The notes beneath the pieces are model-generated. The model was given only the letters and a program-made list of their open reading frames with translations, was not told the DNA's origin and did no database searches. The translations under genes and the position numbers were made by a program. A stretch of 64,000 nt of DNA from positions 1,612,001 to 1,676,000 of the forward strand of contig OY751488.1 in assembly GCA_963565915.1 (NCBI GenBank), given 5' to 3'. This document shows, piece after piece, positions 41,928-52,764 of this stretch (its first letter is position 1; every line of letters starts with the position of its first letter). This stretch comes from Entoloma clypeatum. Lineage: Eukaryota; Basidiomycota; Agaricomycetes; Agaricales; Entolomataceae.

Positions 41928-44900
41928 ATGCTAGTGGAGGATGATGATGAAGCTATCGATATTGTGACCTACAAAGAGACCACAACACACACAAGACAGG
42001 GACCAGTCACAAGGAGGTTGGAAGTGCTGCTCAGGCCAGTGGCAGGTAGCTCGACTGTGGCAGGTAGCTCACAACATCAAGAAAGACTGGAGACAAGGAA
42101 AGAGAGGATGCCATCACATGGTGAGTATAGCGACATTGATGCAGTGGGGTTTGACATGTATGGCAATGATGATGGGGAACAATGGTTCGACAAACCTGAA
42201 TCTGCAGGAAATAAGGTGATTAAAGAAAGAGACATGGTCTAATTAATATCTGGTAGCAACAAATGTGGACGCAGGAATTTGTTGATCATGCAGAGAGTCT
42301 ACTGGAGGCTCTCCTTGATCGGGATGTGCTGCCTAACAATGGTGGTTGCATGTGTTGCATGGAGGGGAGGCATGCAATATGGAGATGTAAAGATTGTAGC
42401 TTCTCACCACTTCTCTGTCGCCATTGTATGTGCCATTCCCACCTCGACAATCCACTCCACCGGATAGAATGCTGGACTGGGACTTTCTTCCGTTCCCCTG
42501 ATCTATGGGAGGTCGGCGTGTATATTCTTGTGCCTCATCGGATGGAATGGTCCATTTGTCATTCACTGGCCTCTCAAAAGAGGAACTTGGAGGACTTGCA
42601 AAGAGTGCGAGATGATGAAGAGCAGGCTGCATTGCTCGCAGCATTCCAAAGCGGCAATTTGATGGAGCAGCAACAAGGAGCCCGGCATTTCAGAGCAGCA
42701 ACAAGGATGGACCGGCAAGCGGCAACAAGGACGCGGCAATGCAGACACATGAGGATGAGGAAATGGAGGAATCCAACGACGACTTGAGACCAATTTTTGG
42801 CTATCTTTCCACCCATGTGACAGCAACCGGCACTGTCCCCAAACATGATGACTTCAACAACCATTATGTACGGGTTGTCCACATCAATGGTATCCACCAT
42901 ATTGCACTGGTCACCTGTTCGTGCTATGGTGCCAAAAATGTGCATGCCGACCTCATGTATTGCCGGTTGGTGCTGGCAACCTTTTCGTAATATCAAACAC
43001 TATTCACTGTAGCGGTACTGGATGACTTCCGCATTGCCAACTTGGAATGCAAGGCATCTGCATACCAGTATTTCCAGAAGCTTCGGCAGCTCACTTTTCC
43101 AACAGCATCTGGACAGACACCAAATCTATACCAGGAGCTACTGAGAATTTATGGTTATGGCAGTGGATGAAAAAGAAGAAATGGGTTGGGCATGGTTACA
43201 GGTCGGGCAATTTCAATTCGTCGACATCTGGGGAACTTGCAAACTTTTGCCCGGCATGCACTCAACCTGGCATCAACATCCCATTGAACTGGAAAGATGA
43301 TCCCAATAGATGGGTTTATCGTTGGTTCTTTGTGGCAGATGGAAACTTCAAGGCAGATCATGTTTGGCAAAAGAACACATCTGATATTTGGCTCTCTGAA
43401 GGTGCTGGCATGTTTTCTGAACGCAACCTCTATCAAGAATTCTTGAAACATGCCATGGAACGTTCAACAGTGAGTGCTTTTTCCATGTTGGCGGCAAATA
43501 GGGACCGGCATTGCTGGTTGGTGGCAAATAAAACCGGCATTGCTGGTTGGTGGCATGCGATTGTGTTGCCGACAATGTTGATGATGTTCTGGTATTATGA
43601 ATACTCAAGGGATCTTACACAGAAAGCGCCTTGTGAAAATAGATTCTGTGCCATTGAACAAGCCATGCTTGGCTCCAAAGCCTGTGATCAAACCGGCATC
43701 ATGGCCATTGCGTGTGCCCGGCATGGCTGCTTTGCTCCAAACAGTATTGCAGATCTTTTCAAAGGGGAACAGCAGAAAAACATTGACTGGATACTTTTAC
43801 AAGTGTTGAAACACACTAATATGGATCCAGATCAGAGTGCAATGCTCATTTATGATATAGCATGTCAGTATTTTGTCCACCTCCAGGATCACATCAGACA
43901 CCTGTTGCCGGCTGGTCTTACTCTTGATAGAGCCATTGGGCTATTTCATGTCCATGGCCACAAGGACAAGTGTTTTTTCCGTTTTGCAACATCCTTCATA
44001 CCGGGGTCTGGTATTACTGTGGGTGAAATATTGGAGATGCTTTGGTCATCTCTCAATGCAATCACGTCTACTGTTTGGACGGCAACACTTGCAAATCGTG
44101 CCGAGACAATTGACGATCATGCTACAGACTCAAATCATAAAAAGCTGCTCAACATAGGTGAGGATCATTCTGTACAATGTGGCCGGCATATGGCATGTTG
44201 GTCAAAGTGTCTGGTCTACTGTTGCCAACTACTTTTGATTGTCTTGTCAAGCCGGGTCGGTGCTTTCATGTCAGTTTACATATGCTGAACGATCTATCCT
44301 CCAATGTGTCTAGTTTCTGTGCTATGTTCCTGCTACGTGCAGGCATCTGAGATGGCTTTTGAGACAAATATGTACTTCACCAACCTCACAGCATCTATTC
44401 CCACCCTGGATCAGCAACAATGGCTGGAGATATTCACCATGCTGAAACTTGTCGGTTACAGGTTGTGGCGGCAATGGACATCCTTGGTGCATGTGAAACT
44501 TCATGGATTAATCAGCCTATCCTCACACCTGGTGAACATCCCCACACACAAGTGGAAAAATGGGTTCAGATGGCAATTGAGATCGAAGAAAAACAGTGCG
44601 AACCATGATGATTACCGGCTCATCATTGATAGCTAATTGCCATGTAGGATCAACCTTCAGGATCTACTCCGCCATACCATGAAGAGTTCAGGAGAGGAGG
44701 ATTTCAAGCAGATAGAGCAGTTATGTGAACTGCTCATTGCTGACTTTGCAAAGCTTGAGACATTGCAAGGCAGTGTTCCAGGCCAAAGTTCACGCAGAGC
44801 CATAATTCCAACGGAAGATGATGAACCTTCTGGCTTTGATGATCTAGACGACAAAGATGACCTGGCAACACAGGACCCAGCAATACAATTGAGTGAACCA

Positions 44901-45066
44901 GCAACACCTGACGGAACAGTTCCAATACAGTCTCAACCACTGTCCATACCGTCAACATCTGAGGATCCAAATCCCATCCACCATGGAATTGAACTTTGTC
45001 TCAGGATACAACAGGCAACCTGGCACCTGAAGGCATTGTGTGAGGTAATTGCTGAGAAATCCTTTC
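41928..45066 (+). pseudogene. KDZ transposase, main part
   Basis: ATG 41928; exon 1 to 42215; a 41-nt intron (42216-42256) in phase 0. Next comes a CxC2-type cysteine cluster (CMCCMEGRHAIWRCKDC) and FNNHYVRVVHINGIHH with CSCYGAKN. The RNase-H-fold core has CPACTQPGIN, FFVADGNFKADHV, LIYDIACQYF, HVHGHKDKC and GEILEMLWSSLN, which carry the acidic residues expected of KDZ transposases. Frameshifts near 42700 (inside a burst of CGGCAA words) and 43145, a TAA at 42988 and further shifts near 44450-44640 break it. An intron near 44158-44341 is enlarged by such words. C2 interrupts it at 45067. Confidence 0.8.
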
Positions 45067-45408
45067 TAATGATGTAACCGACGTAGGCTGCCCAAAGGGC
45101 GCTCAAGACGTAGCGGTACGAAGGCATAGTGGAAGCTCAACTAACCTGGTTAAGAGACGTTAGTGGAATCAAGAAGCGAACTAGCTACAACGTCTCAGAG
45201 AACTGGGTGTTCAAGAGTTAGGATTCATCGTACTAAATACATGGGTATTTATACTAATCCAATATGCGCACGGACCATTGTACAAACAATGCATAAACAA
45301 GTCATGCGTCCGTGGTTGTACCATAAACTTACATATATGGTAATAGTGACTTATAGTCACTTCCTGTGACAAGCACATGGTGCGACATATCTGGCGATAT
45401 GTTCAACA
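45067..45408 (-). repeat. C2 3' LTR
   Basis: 342 bp; minus strand starts TGTTGAACATATC and ends ACATCATTA. It contains TATAAATACC (near 45246 on the plus strand) and one mini-hairpin of the C1 type, GCTGCCCAAAGGGCGC at 45087-45102. Confidence 0.92.
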
Positions 45409-45417
45409 CTCCCCCTC
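45409..45417 (-). other. C2 polypurine tract
   Basis: GAGGGGGAG on the minus strand, identical to that of C1. Confidence 0.75.
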
Positions 45418-48400
45418 ACTTAGAATCCCGGGTAGGTTTCGTAAGTGGAGTATAAGGCTCTTTAAACTCCATCCGGAGTAGAGCACGGAATTTCTCAAAT
45501 TCCTGGCGACCAAGTGGCTTGGTAAACATATCAGCCGGATTCTCAGTTCCTGGAACGAACCGTGGTTCAATCAATCCATCTTGAACTCTATCGCGTATAG
45601 CAAAGTGATGGATTGCTATATGTTTGGTTCTGCCTTCAGTGACTGGGTTTTGCGCATTGAAAATCGCGCCTTGGTTATCTACATGGAACGGCATTTTGGT
45701 AATGTCCTGTAGTCCAAGCTCTTTGAAGAGATGAGTAACCCATTCGCACTCCCGCGAACATTCACTGGCAGCAACCATCTCCGCCTCAGTGGACGAATGT
45801 GCCACTGTCTTTTGCTTGCGACTTTTCCAAAGAACAAGTCCTCCTGCAAGCTTAAGGAAATATCCCGATTGGGACTTTCTATCAGATGGGTCTGATGCCC
45901 AGTCTGAATCTGTCCATGCTTCAAAGGAAGCTTTGGATCGACCATCATAGATTATAGAATAGTCTTGAGTACCGACAAGATATCTGATAATCCGCAGAGC
46001 GTATTTCTCATGCTCTTTGGAAGGGTTTGCAGACATTTGTGACATTTTTGCAACTGCAAAAGCAATGTCCGGTCTCGTTCCAATGGACAAGTACAACAAC
46101 GATCCAATGATCATTTGGTACCTTGTTTTGAGTGTGGGATCCACCTCCCCCTCATTTGGTGCAGGGTAATAACCCTTTGGGAGTGGAGTGTCAGCAGCCT
46201 TTGCATTTTCTAAGCCAAAGCGCTTAATGATCTTCTTCAGGTATTCTGACTGATCGATTGTTACGATCTGCTTTTCCGAATCTTGTCGTATTCTCATACG
46301 CAAGAATTCTTTAGCAATACCAAGATCACGACTTTCCCATTTATTTTTAAAGTCAGATTTTATCTTGCGAACAAGATCTGGGTTTGATCCCATGAACAGG
46401 CCGTCATCAACATAGATCAAAGCGATTATCAAATCACCTGATTGTTTGTTGTGGTAAACAAAGACGCCTGAGTCAGTTCTACATCGAGTAAAACCTAGCT
46501 TCTCCATTGATGCATTGAGCGCGATCCACCACGCTCTTGCAGCCTGTTTAAGGCCATAGAGTGCTTTTAATAAACGGATGACCTTCCGTTCTTGGCCTTT
46601 GACAACAAAGCCTTCGGGTTGATTCATATAGATTTCCTCATCGAGCTCTCCATAGAGAAAGCTGATTTGACATCTACTCCTTCAATCACCCATCCTTCAA
46701 GCGCAGCTACGGCGAAGAGGATTCGGATAGTCTCGAAACGTATCACAGGTGAGAAGATCTCATCAAAATCGATACCCTCGATCTGTGAGAAACCCTTGGC
46801 AACGAGTCATGCCTTCTTTCGTCCGTCAGTTTTGACGTCAAATACCCATCGATTTCTGATGGTTTTACGACCTTTAGGTAGGTCAACCAACTTAAAGACA
46901 TTGCGCTTCCGGAGGGCTTCTAGTTCCTCACGGCATGCTGCTTTCCATTCAAGCTTTTCCTTTTCAGGTAGCTTATTTATGTCCTTCATTTGCCAAGACT
47001 TTGGGTCTTGTGGAATTTCGTCATATGCAGGGATTGCTTTAGATAGCAAGTGCGCAAGCATTTGTGACTGTCCTCCCCCTTCCCTAATATAGAGTAATTC
47101 CTCCATATCTATATCCGGATTCGGATTGGAATTGTTCTGATACATCTGAGGATCAGCGGAGCTAGTTGATGGAACAGCGCCAGATTGCTGGGGTCTGGTC
47201 TCCGATCGGGGATTATAGGCGTATCGCCGTGAATCCTCCTGAACGGTTCTGCTCCAATCACGCTGATTTTGACGCAAGGCCTCAGCCGGGTTGTTCCCGT
47301 AAACATTTCCAGGACGCTGGGGTATAACCCGAGTACGACGAGGACGATCAGTCTGTGGACGATAATCGCCTGGTAAGGTACGATCATCGTTTGGTGCATC
47401 TGTGCGCACACGTTTCCCTGGATTGCGAGTCCGGGGAACCCACTGCTGATTCTCAGCGGTGTCCTGTCTGTTTGTTCCATCAGAAGTCTGACTGGAACTT
47501 TCGGGAAGCTGACCAGTTTGGTCGCTATTTGTATCAGGGAGGTTATGATTGTCATCATGGGTTCCTGGATTAGACGGGTAATGTGAACCGCCAGGACCAT
47601 GTGCATCATTGTCTTCCGAATGGAAATCGTCGGTTGGTAAAACAGACGGGCCATCATGTCCATTTGCATCATCGTTTCCCATATCGTCTGATGTTGGATC
47701 ATGGTATTGTGTTATCGAAGGTATTTTGTTCATTGTAGAACATTTTGGGAACAGCTGTTCATCAAACATTGCTGTGACACCTATGAAGACTACGTTGTTT
47801 GGTATCCGCATAAACCGGTAACCTTTAGTTCCAGTTTTAAATCCGATGAAGATCATCAGCTCGGATTTAGCGGTGGTAGTACGAATTTCTTTTGGAAGAA
47901 AGACGTAAGCACCACATCCAAAAACGTGTAGGTTTGACACATCAGGCTTTTCCTTTTTAAGGGACTCATACGGAGTAAGCCATCCATGTCTTTTCAATGG
48001 AGTTCGGTTATACAAGTGAAGTGCATGTTCTACCGCAAATTGAATCCATATTTCAGGTAGGCAAGCATCATGCAACATAGCAAGTGCTTTATCCATTAAA
48101 GTTCTGTTAAAACGTTCCGCTCGACCGTTTTGTTGTGGCTGGTGCGGCACAGTAACTTCACCCTGGATTCCCATCTCACGCATATCTGCTTGGAAAGGGA
48201 CAAACTCACCGCCGCCATCAAAACGCCAAGTTTTAATTGTCGTATTGAATTGGTTTTTAACCATGGCATTAAAATCACGAAGTGCAGAGTGTGCATCGGA
48301 TTTTAGTCTCAATAAAGAGATCCAGGCATGTGACGTGTAGTCATCAACAAAGCTGATATAATAATTGTATTTGCCATAAGTCGCCTTTTTGAATTGCTTT

Positions 48401-49443
48401 AAATCCGAATGGATTAGCTCAAGAGGTGCTTTAGCGCGTGTCTGAGATGGTGGGAAAGATTTTGAAGGCATCTTTCCAAGAGCGCATCCTTTGCAGGGTC
48501 GCTCAGTGGACGGTTTGTCCACTCCATTGAAACCTTTGACATGTTTAGAAGCATGTCGCAGTACTTCATGTGAAGGGTGTCCGAATCGCTTGTGCCAAGT
48601 GTCATAATCAACAGATTGTGAGACACTAAGACTAACCAAGTGTATTCGTTCCTCTTTAATGATCGTGGCATTTAGCCAATAAATCGATTCATTTGCCTTA
48701 TGAGGATAACACATAAACAAAGGAAGACCTGAATTGGTCTTTAGCATGATCGAACCAAATCGTCCGCTAATTTCATTTCCTTGTTTAAGAATCTCGCCTA
48801 CAGATAAAAGACGAACGTCTAAATCTGGTATATAATAAACGGGTGATAGACGAGTTATTTTATTTTGTTCTCGCCCGTTTTTCTTGATGGTGTGATTAAT
48901 CAACACCGTTCCTTGTCCAAGGATCTGAATAGTGTGACCTTTCTGTGCAATTTGCACAGATTGACGATCTTTTAGTGGGGTATACTCAATGAAATCATTG
49001 ATATCATAAGTAAAGTGCAATGATGCACCTGAATCAAGAATCCAATTGGATTGATTCTGTTTCTTACATTCAGCACAATTCGCATAATGAGAATTTATTT
49101 GCGCTATAAGCGCGTGTACAGCAGGTGATAAAAATACATTGGACCGCCGTCCATTCACTCGTCTCCAAAGAGGCTTCTGTGAAGTATTTGTTAACTGCAT
49201 TGTACGTGCTTTTGAATGTGAAACATACCCCATGTCGTCGTTGTTTCCATCACCACGGGAAACTTCATACTCCATGTAGTCGTTGACGTATCCTTCATCG
49301 TAATAGCCCCTTATAGTGGGGGCTATGTCTTCTGTTTCCATCTCATCGGCCCAGCTGATTCTACTCGGCGTTTCTTCGAAAACCGGAATGCGGTGATTCC
49401 GGGGGTCCATTGTCGGAGGCGCTGAGAGCGGCCTTGACGTTAG
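45416..49443 (-). pseudogene. pol: C2 Pol: protease, integrase, RT, RNase H
   Basis: The frame opens at 49443 and overlaps the end of gag by about 80 nt in the +1 register. Protease WILDSGASLHFT; integrase with HKRFGHPSHEVLRH then CKGCALGKM, and DDE residues in IHSDLKQF, WRFDGGGEF and GRAERFNRT; a long hydrophilic linker; RT with YVDDGLFMG; RNase H with AWTDSDWASD and SSTEAEMVAASE. A TGA at 46807-46809 (typical copia sequence has LKARLVAKGF, so CGA is implied) and a missing base near 46655 break RT. The element order PR-IN-RT-RH identifies Ty1/copia. Confidence 0.9.
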
Positions 49444-50518
49444 CTAGTGTGCGCGCTCCATCCAGGTCCGTGAAAGGGCCTGGGCCAGGAATGTTACCAA
49501 TCGCAAGCGATTGGTTGTTCCTAATCCTCCAGTCGGTGGATGATGAGGGGTGCGGAGTGAAGATAGACCCATTTCCGTAAATGACCGTGTTGGGTAAGGT
49601 CTGGATTGGAAGCTGCCCATCAGGGGCGCTATCCATGGCAGAGGAGGCAAAATGCGCCTTCTCTTTACCTTTCCAGGGTCCTTTGCCCTTGGTCTTCCCG
49701 GCAGAAGTTCCACGTCCCTTGCCTTTCCAGGGCTTGGAGTGCTGATGCGAATGCTGTTGGTTAGCAGCCGGTCCTTCCGAAGATCCCTGAGAGGGTCCAG
49801 TGCGAGGCTGGTACTTCGGGGGGTTAGGACGAGCGCGTTTTACCGCAGAGATTTTGTTCGCGTGAGCACTTCCTTGGGACTGTGGAGCGTGCGGGTTTTT
49901 ACGGAAGTATTCCGAGCGTATTTGCTCGATTACCTTCCCGATTTCGAGTACTGTGGACTGATTGCCGCCAGGCGCCACATAGTGCACCGCATCAAAGAGG
50001 ATGCTGTGTACTAGACCATCATAGCCCTGAGGCAGTCCATTCAGGATCATCATGATCCGGACGAACTTGGGGATATCTATGTGGTTGTGCTCGAGTCGCT
50101 GAAATAGGGTCTGCATCTTATCGATGCCAGATAAAGGATCGGCGGGAGAAAGAGAAGTGCGGAGGAGTTGCTGGAAATCAGCAAAGACGGTGGACGGGCC
50201 GACCGTGGACAGTTTAGTGGCGATCAGGTCCCACATCTCCTTGGAGGTTTTAGCTCCCTTGATGTGATGGACAAGAGAGTCCGAAATGGACATCTGGATT
50301 AGGCCTTGGGCCTGATCGTCCTGTTCATGCCAAGTGTTTAACTTGTCTTGGAAATCTGTCTCTTTAGGATCACCCGGGATTTTCTTATCGCCGGTGACGA
50401 TCCTCCACACTTTAGCTGCCTTCAGGTAGGCGCTCATCTTCTCCTGATAGACGGAGAAATTGGTGGTGGTGAGCTTGGGAACGGAGGAAGCGAGGTCGAG
50501 TTTTGAGTTTGAAGACAT
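49361..50518 (-). CDS. gag: C2 Gag (UBN2-type)
   Basis: 385 codons from ATG 50518 (MSSNSKLDLASSVPKL); an in-frame ATG at 50551 would add 11 residues. The capsid domain has YQEKMSAYLKAAKVW and MILNGLPQGYDGLV. The C-terminal third is basic and Gly/Lys-rich (KPWKGKGRG, KGPWKGKEK), with no CCHC knuckle, so RNA binding is probably through the basic tail. The ORF is intact. It lies 89 nt downstream of ORF0. Confidence 0.8.
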   Translation of the reverse strand: MSSNSKLDLASSVPKLTTTNFSVYQEKMSAYLKAAKVWRIVTGDKKIPGDPKETDFQDKLNTWHEQDDQAQGLIQMSISDSLVHHIKGAKTSKEMWDLIATKLSTVGPSTVFADFQQLLRTSLSPADPLSGIDKMQTLFQRLEHNHIDIPKFVRIMMILNGLPQGYDGLVHSILFDAVHYVAPGGNQSTVLEIGKVIEQIRSEYFRKNPHAPQSQGSAHANKISAVKRARPNPPKYQPRTGPSQGSSEGPAANQQHSHQHSKPWKGKGRGTSAGKTKGKGPWKGKEKAHFASSAMDSAPDGQLPIQTLPNTVIYGNGSIFTPHPSSSTDWRIRNNQSLAIGNIPGPGPFTDLDGARTLANVKAALSASDNGPPESPHSGFRRNAE

Positions 50519-50607
50519 GATGATGCTGCGAAACATAAATAGAATCAGCATATGAAATATCGAAAAAGCGCATCAGAAAATAAATAGACGAGCTGCCTTG
50601 TCGATCA

Positions 50608-51444
50608 TCATTCTTCGTTCTCTGTTTGGTCTAGTGGTAGCATATGAAATGCCATCACTAGTTCTACCCAATCGTCATGTGCGCCCTGAGTGCTGTGCTG
50701 CCCACAGGTGCAAGATCCTCCCTGAACAGGGAGCATGACTTCATTCGCTCTGTTCGCCGCCTCAATTAAGGGGTCATTATCCGGCAACCGAATTTGTCGG
50801 GCCGGAGGCGAAAGAGGAGGTGCTCCGTGTGCTTCAGGGATGGTCCCATCATCAACATACACGGGCGGAGGATCCGTGGGATCTCCATCTTGGGTAGGTA
50901 CCGCAACAGGTACCTCAGTACGGCAATTACGCCGTCTGCGGTTTAGAACTCGGGTCCTGGCTGCTCCTGCATCACACGTAGTACACGAGTAGTCAAAGGT
51001 GGTGTTGTCTATGCAATGCCTTGGGCAATGCTGACTGTCAACAACAAGTTGTCGACACACCCCGCATCGTGCAACGATGCGTCCATTGTCATCAAGACCT
51101 GAAGGGACTGAGCCCTGTGCCGTTGGCACCATATGGACTTGCTCTCGTGATACGATCATTGTAACAGGGATTCTCTCAAGCAATCGATCAAGAATGGCCC
51201 ATTGAAAGGTACATTCAATACCTCGAATGCTGCGAGGTTCACCGTCGAGGGAACCGTCGAGCTCGATGTATTCGATGCTGAGGAAACCAGTCTCCAGGCT
51301 AGCATACAAAGCGGATGCTGCCAATAGTAGCGCAAAAGCTAAGATGCTTAGAGCATGCGGCGCTAGGGCCGGGGCCCATAACCTAATGATGTAACCGACG
51401 TAGGCTGCCCAAAGGGCGCTCAAGACGTAGCGGTACGAAGGCAT
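50608..51444 (-). CDS. C2 ORF0: LTR-initiated membrane/zinc-motif protein
   Basis: 278 codons, intact. ATG 51444 is inside the 5' LTR; the frame crosses the LTR end (51384) and the primer-binding site and stops 89 nt before gag. The first 20 residues (MPSYRYVLSALWAAYVGYII) are LTR-encoded; residues 33-51 form a strong hydrophobic segment (LSILAFALLLAASALYA), likely a signal-anchor or membrane helix. A cysteine cluster follows near 130-165 (CGVC, HCPRHC, SCTTC) and a second small one near residue 250 (SCTCGQH). The mini-hairpin in the LTR encodes SALWAA here. I know of no such gene in copia elements; a captured host gene or an RNA-structured leader that happens to be open are alternatives. Confidence 0.6.
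   Translation of the reverse strand: MPSYRYVLSALWAAYVGYIIRLWAPALAPHALSILAFALLLAASALYASLETGFLSIEYIELDGSLDGEPRSIRGIECTFQWAILDRLLERIPVTMIVSREQVHMVPTAQGSVPSGLDDNGRIVARCGVCRQLVVDSQHCPRHCIDNTTFDYSCTTCDAGAARTRVLNRRRRNCRTEVPVAVPTQDGDPTDPPPVYVDDGTIPEAHGAPPLSPPARQIRLPDNDPLIEAANRANEVMLPVQGGSCTCGQHSTQGAHDDWVELVMAFHMLPLDQTENEE
51371..51383 (-). other. C2 primer-binding site, initiator tRNA anticodon type
   Basis: GGTTATGGGCCCC on the minus strand, directly inside the 5' LTR and identical to that of C1. It lies within the ORF0 reading frame. Confidence 0.75.
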
Positions 51445-51725
51445 AGTGGAAGCTCAACTAACCTGGTTAAGAGACGTTAGTGGAATCAAGAAGCGAACTA
51501 GCTACAACGTCTCAGAGAACTGGGTGTTCAAGAGTTAGGATTCATCGTACTAAATACATGGGTATTTATACTAATCCAATATGCGCACGGACCATTGTAC
51601 AAACAATGCATAAACAAGTCATGCGTCCGTGGTTGTACCATAAACTTACATATATGGTAATAGTGACTTATAGTCACTTCCTGTGACAAGCACATGGTGC
51701 GACATATCTGGCGATATGTTCAACA
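51384..51725 (-). repeat. C2 5' LTR
   Basis: 342 bp, no difference from 45067-45408 seen by eye. It contains the hairpin GCTGCCCAAAGGGCGC (51404-51419), and a looser hairpin, GCTGCCAATAGTAGCGC (51317-51333), lies just inside the element. The TATA-like TATAAATACC is at about 51561-51570, upstream of the ORF0 ATG; a 5-codon upstream ORF begins at 51545. Confidence 0.92.
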
Positions 51726-51730
51726 CTTTC

Positions 51731-52354
51731 AATATTCACATGTCATACGGGAGTCGCGCACAAGAGTACTCGCAGCAAGGCCCGATCAGCATTAATCAGG
51801 CTTAACAGGCAGATTTCATTTTATTGTCGGGTGTACAAGCATTGCTGGGCAGCATTAGTCTGGCTCAATGCCCCTTCAGATATCTTGTCTAGGTTCTGTG
51901 TGTTGTTGAAAGGTGATGTAAAGTGCAGCACAGCGCTCTTGGATCCAAATACCCCATGGTTCATTGATCTTGCGGCTGTCATGGATATGGCAAACTGGGT
52001 TACATAGTGATGAAACATCACCAGAGGCTCTAAAAGAGTGTTTGTATCTCATGTTGTATTGTTGTTCTCTGCTGAATATCTTCCTTAGTCCACCGTGTTC
52101 ATTCACTGCATGCCCGGGCTCAGAAGCTCCGCTGGGAGGAAGAAGTAATTCTGGTTGGATACGAGATGCAATGGACTGTGCAGTATTTCAATCACAACAT
52201 GCAGATGTGGAAGCAACGGCGAAACAGAACAGAACGTCCAGGTCTGGCTGAGTATGCCGCCCGGAAGGCGGCAATGTGGCAGATAATGGCAAATGAGGCC
52301 CATAAGGAATTTGTCCAGGCCAACAACTCATATACTCCCAGTTGTATGCAATGA
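51731..52354 (+). pseudogene. KDZ transposase, C-terminal part
   Basis: Continues the transposase after C2: the reading across the target site runs from AEKSF into QYSHVIRESRTQEYSQQGP, as expected for KDZ proteins. A frame break follows, then LHARAQKLRWEEE and MQWTVQYFNHNMQMW, the family C-terminal region ending at 52354. It shows that C2 entered an existing gene. Confidence 0.7.
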
Positions 52355-52764
52355 AATTCTTGCTGCCTGACGATATTGCCAGGTGTCAGTGGGTGGACTC
52401 TCCTGATTCAGCTGTTGCTGCCTGTCTGTGTTCTCTCTGTTGCTGCCTCACCATATTGCCGGCTAGTGGGGGACTCTGCTTTGTGTTGCCGCCTAACTCT
52501 AATGCCGGGTGAGTACAATGCCGGGTGTCAGTGCTGTTGCTGCCTGTCTATGTTTCCGACCACTCTGTGTTGCCGCCTGACGATATTGCCAGGTGTCAGT
52601 GGGTGACTCTGCTATGCATTCCCGCCTAACCTCGAGTTCCTGGTTTGGATGAGATATGCAACAGTAATATTTAAAATAAAATAAAAAAAGACATGTCAGA
52701 AATGATTGTATCTAAATAAAAGATGGCAAAAATAAAACCAGATAATAATGTGTTGCGAGGCTTC
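52355..52764. other. K1 non-coding, TTGCCG-rich
   Basis: No gene. Phrases such as TGATATTGCCAGGTGTCAGTGG, shortened to units like ATTGCCAGGTGTCAGTGG and TTGCCGCCTAAC, recur between 52370 and 52640. It separates the KDZ gene from the convergent gene C. Confidence 0.55.

Larger units (their letters stand above)
45067..51725 (-). mobile_element. C2, Ty1/copia element with extra 5' ORF
   Basis: 6,659 bp with 342-bp LTRs that look identical and a 5-bp duplication CTTTC (45062-45066 and 51726-51730). Inserted into the KDZ transposase gene. Order on the minus strand: 5' LTR, primer-binding site, ORF0 (starting in the LTR), gag, pol, polypurine tract, 3' LTR. pol is broken by one TGA and one single-base deletion. 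LTR blocks and termini are shared with C1. Confidence 0.93.
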
